From DASQHM01 sp035632095 (lineage in GTDB: Bacteria > Pseudomonadota > Alphaproteobacteria > Ferrovibrionales > Ferrovibrionaceae): DNA of 6,997 nt. The stretch covers positions 1 through 6,997 of the forward strand of contig DASQHM010000215.1 in assembly GCA_035632095.1 (NCBI GenBank), in the 5' to 3' direction. Positions 6,231 through 6,997 of the stretch are shown piece after piece. A model generated the notes under the pieces. The model did no database searches. It was not told the DNA's origin and saw only the letters and a program-made list of their open reading frames with translations. Each line of letters starts with the position of its first letter. Positions within the stretch are counted from its first letter, which is position 1. A program made the position numbers and the translations under genes.

Positions 6231-6997
6231 ATGCATTCCATGACCGCATCCGCTCTGCTGCCCGCGCTGCCGGAGCTGTTCCTGGCCGGTTCGGCGATGG
6301 TGCTGCTGCTCCTCGGCGTGTTCCTCGGCGACCGCTCGACACGTATCGTGTCATGGCTCGCCGTGTTGGCCCTGATCGTGGCGCTGGTGCTGCTGGGCAG
6401 GGTGCCGCACGGGCGCGTCGTTGCCTTCAACGGCCTGTTCGTCACTGATGCCTTCGCGCGCTTCGCCAAGGGACTGGTGCTCGTCGGATCGGCTCTGGCG
6501 ATCCCGTCCTCGTTCACCTATTTGCGCAACGCGCGCCTTGAGCGTTTCGAGTTTCCGGTGCTGGTGCTGCTCGCCGCCACCGGCATGATGATGATGATCT
6601 CGGCCAACGACCTGATCTCCCTCTACATCAGCGTCGAGTTGCAATCGCTCGCGCTCTATGTCGTGGCGGCGTTCGACCGCGATTCCGGCCGCGCGACGGA
6701 AGCCGGGCTCAAGTACTTCGTTCTCGGCGCGCTGTCGTCCGGCATGCTGCTCTATGGCTGCTCGCTCATCTACGGCTTCACCGGATCGACCAGCTTCGTG
6801 AAGATCGCCGGATTGTTCGCCGGCGGCACCGACGTGTCCCTCGGTCTCGTCATCGGCATCGTTTTCCTGGTGGCGGGATTGGCCTTCAAGTGCGCCGCCG
6901 TGCCGTTCCACATGTGGACGCCGGACGTTTACGAAGGCGCGCCGACGCCGGTCACGGCGTTCTTCGCCGTGGCGCCGAAGATCGCCGCCATCGCCCT
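6231..6997 (+). CDS. nuoN: NADH-quinone oxidoreductase subunit N, N-terminal part (cut by window end)
   Basis: The first 255 codons of NuoN (ND2 family) are present and the frame is open to the window edge; the full bacterial protein is usually around 480-490 aa, so about half is missing. NuoN is the antiporter-like subunit closest to NuoK. The expected charged residues in the visible half are present: Glu136 (SVELQSLALYV), Lys161 (GLKYFVLGALSSG), Lys220 (LAFKCAAVPFHMWTPDVYEG) and Lys250 (VAPKIAAIA), matching E. coli Glu133, Lys158, Lys217 and Lys247 with a constant offset of three. A run of four methionine codons (residues 119-122) precedes ISANDLISLY; relatives usually have a mixed MML/MM-type stretch here. 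The start at 6231 is preferred over 6240 because of the ribosome binding site at 6216-6222; the gene is 13 nt after nuoM. The truncation is an artefact of the window, not of the gene. Confidence 0.96.
   Translation, partial: MHSMTASALLPALPELFLAGSAMVLLLLGVFLGDRSTRIVSWLAVLALIVALVLLGRVPHGRVVAFNGLFVTDAFARFAKGLVLVGSALAIPSSFTYLRNARLERFEFPVLVLLAATGMMMMISANDLISLYISVELQSLALYVVAAFDRDSGRATEAGLKYFVLGALSSGMLLYGCSLIYGFTGSTSFVKIAGLFAGGTDVSLGLVIGIVFLVAGLAFKCAAVPFHMWTPDVYEGAPTPVTAFFAVAPKIAAIA

Noticed and set aside
4501..6243. A 580-codon open frame on the + strand over the end of nuoL and all of nuoM
   Set aside because: It is out of frame with the conserved NuoL and NuoM motifs and its product is rich in Arg, His and Asp without any domain.
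6585..6596. Four consecutive ATG codons in nuoN as a slippage-prone simple repeat
   Set aside because: The run is only 12 bases and lies in a hydrophobic helix where relatives also carry several methionines. Nothing suggests phase variation.
5342..6911. Two - strand open frames (5342-6517, 391 codons; 6351-6911, 186 codons) over nuoM and nuoN
   Set aside because: Their products are the same charged, low-complexity antisense type as the large frame over nuoL, and the + strand carries conserved NuoM and NuoN sequence throughout.
1..6997. A hidden accessory or defence system within the window
   Set aside because: Coding sequence of the complex I operon accounts for nearly all bases. The only non-coding stretches are gaps of 80, 33, 21, 13, 6 and 3 nt, too small for another gene, and the genes are in canonical order without insertions.

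Overview
This window is an internal stretch of a nuo operon, which encodes the proton-pumping NADH:quinone oxidoreductase (respiratory complex I). All genes are on the + strand in the canonical bacterial order: the 3' end of nuoG, then complete nuoH, nuoI, nuoJ, nuoK, nuoL and nuoM, and about the first half of nuoN, which is cut by the window edge. I found no mobile element, CRISPR array, RNA gene or accessory gene.

The organism looks like an alphaproteobacterium, most probably of the Hyphomicrobiales (Rhizobiales). The DNA is GC-rich, with G or C at most third codon positions. NuoI has the alphaproteobacterial form, with two CxxCxxCxxxCP ferredoxin motifs and ending in DAPYR. The last residues of NuoG (PIDDYYMTD...RASPTMAECSALA) and NuoK (GLGHYLTVAAILFTLGIFGIFLNRKN...) also fit alphaproteobacterial complex I. 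The placement rests on remembered family sequences, not on a search.

Layout: nuoG (to 196) overlaps nuoH (189-1199) by 8 nt. An 80-nt spacer with a small hairpin precedes nuoI (1280-1771). A 33-nt, very G-rich spacer precedes nuoJ (1805-2419). nuoK (2441-2764), nuoL (2771-4705), nuoM (4709-6217) and nuoN (6231 onward) follow with gaps of 21, 6, 3 and 13 nt. Most starts have a purine-rich Shine-Dalgarno sequence, often inside the end of the previous gene. I saw no convincing internal promoter or terminator, so this part is probably transcribed as one message.

The genes make one machine. NuoG (peripheral arm) and NuoI (two [4Fe-4S] clusters, N6a and N6b) carry electrons from NADH toward quinone. 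NuoH forms much of the quinone chamber and the first part of the membrane arm. NuoJ and NuoK link it to the antiporter-like subunits NuoN, NuoM and NuoL, which move protons. The charged residues expected along the central membrane axis are present in NuoK, NuoL, NuoM and the visible part of NuoN, so the complex looks functional.

This is a core housekeeping region and I do not see a new biological system in it. The best second-look item is a four-tract G-quadruplex motif in the nuoI-nuoJ spacer whose last G-tract is also the likely nuoJ ribosome binding site.
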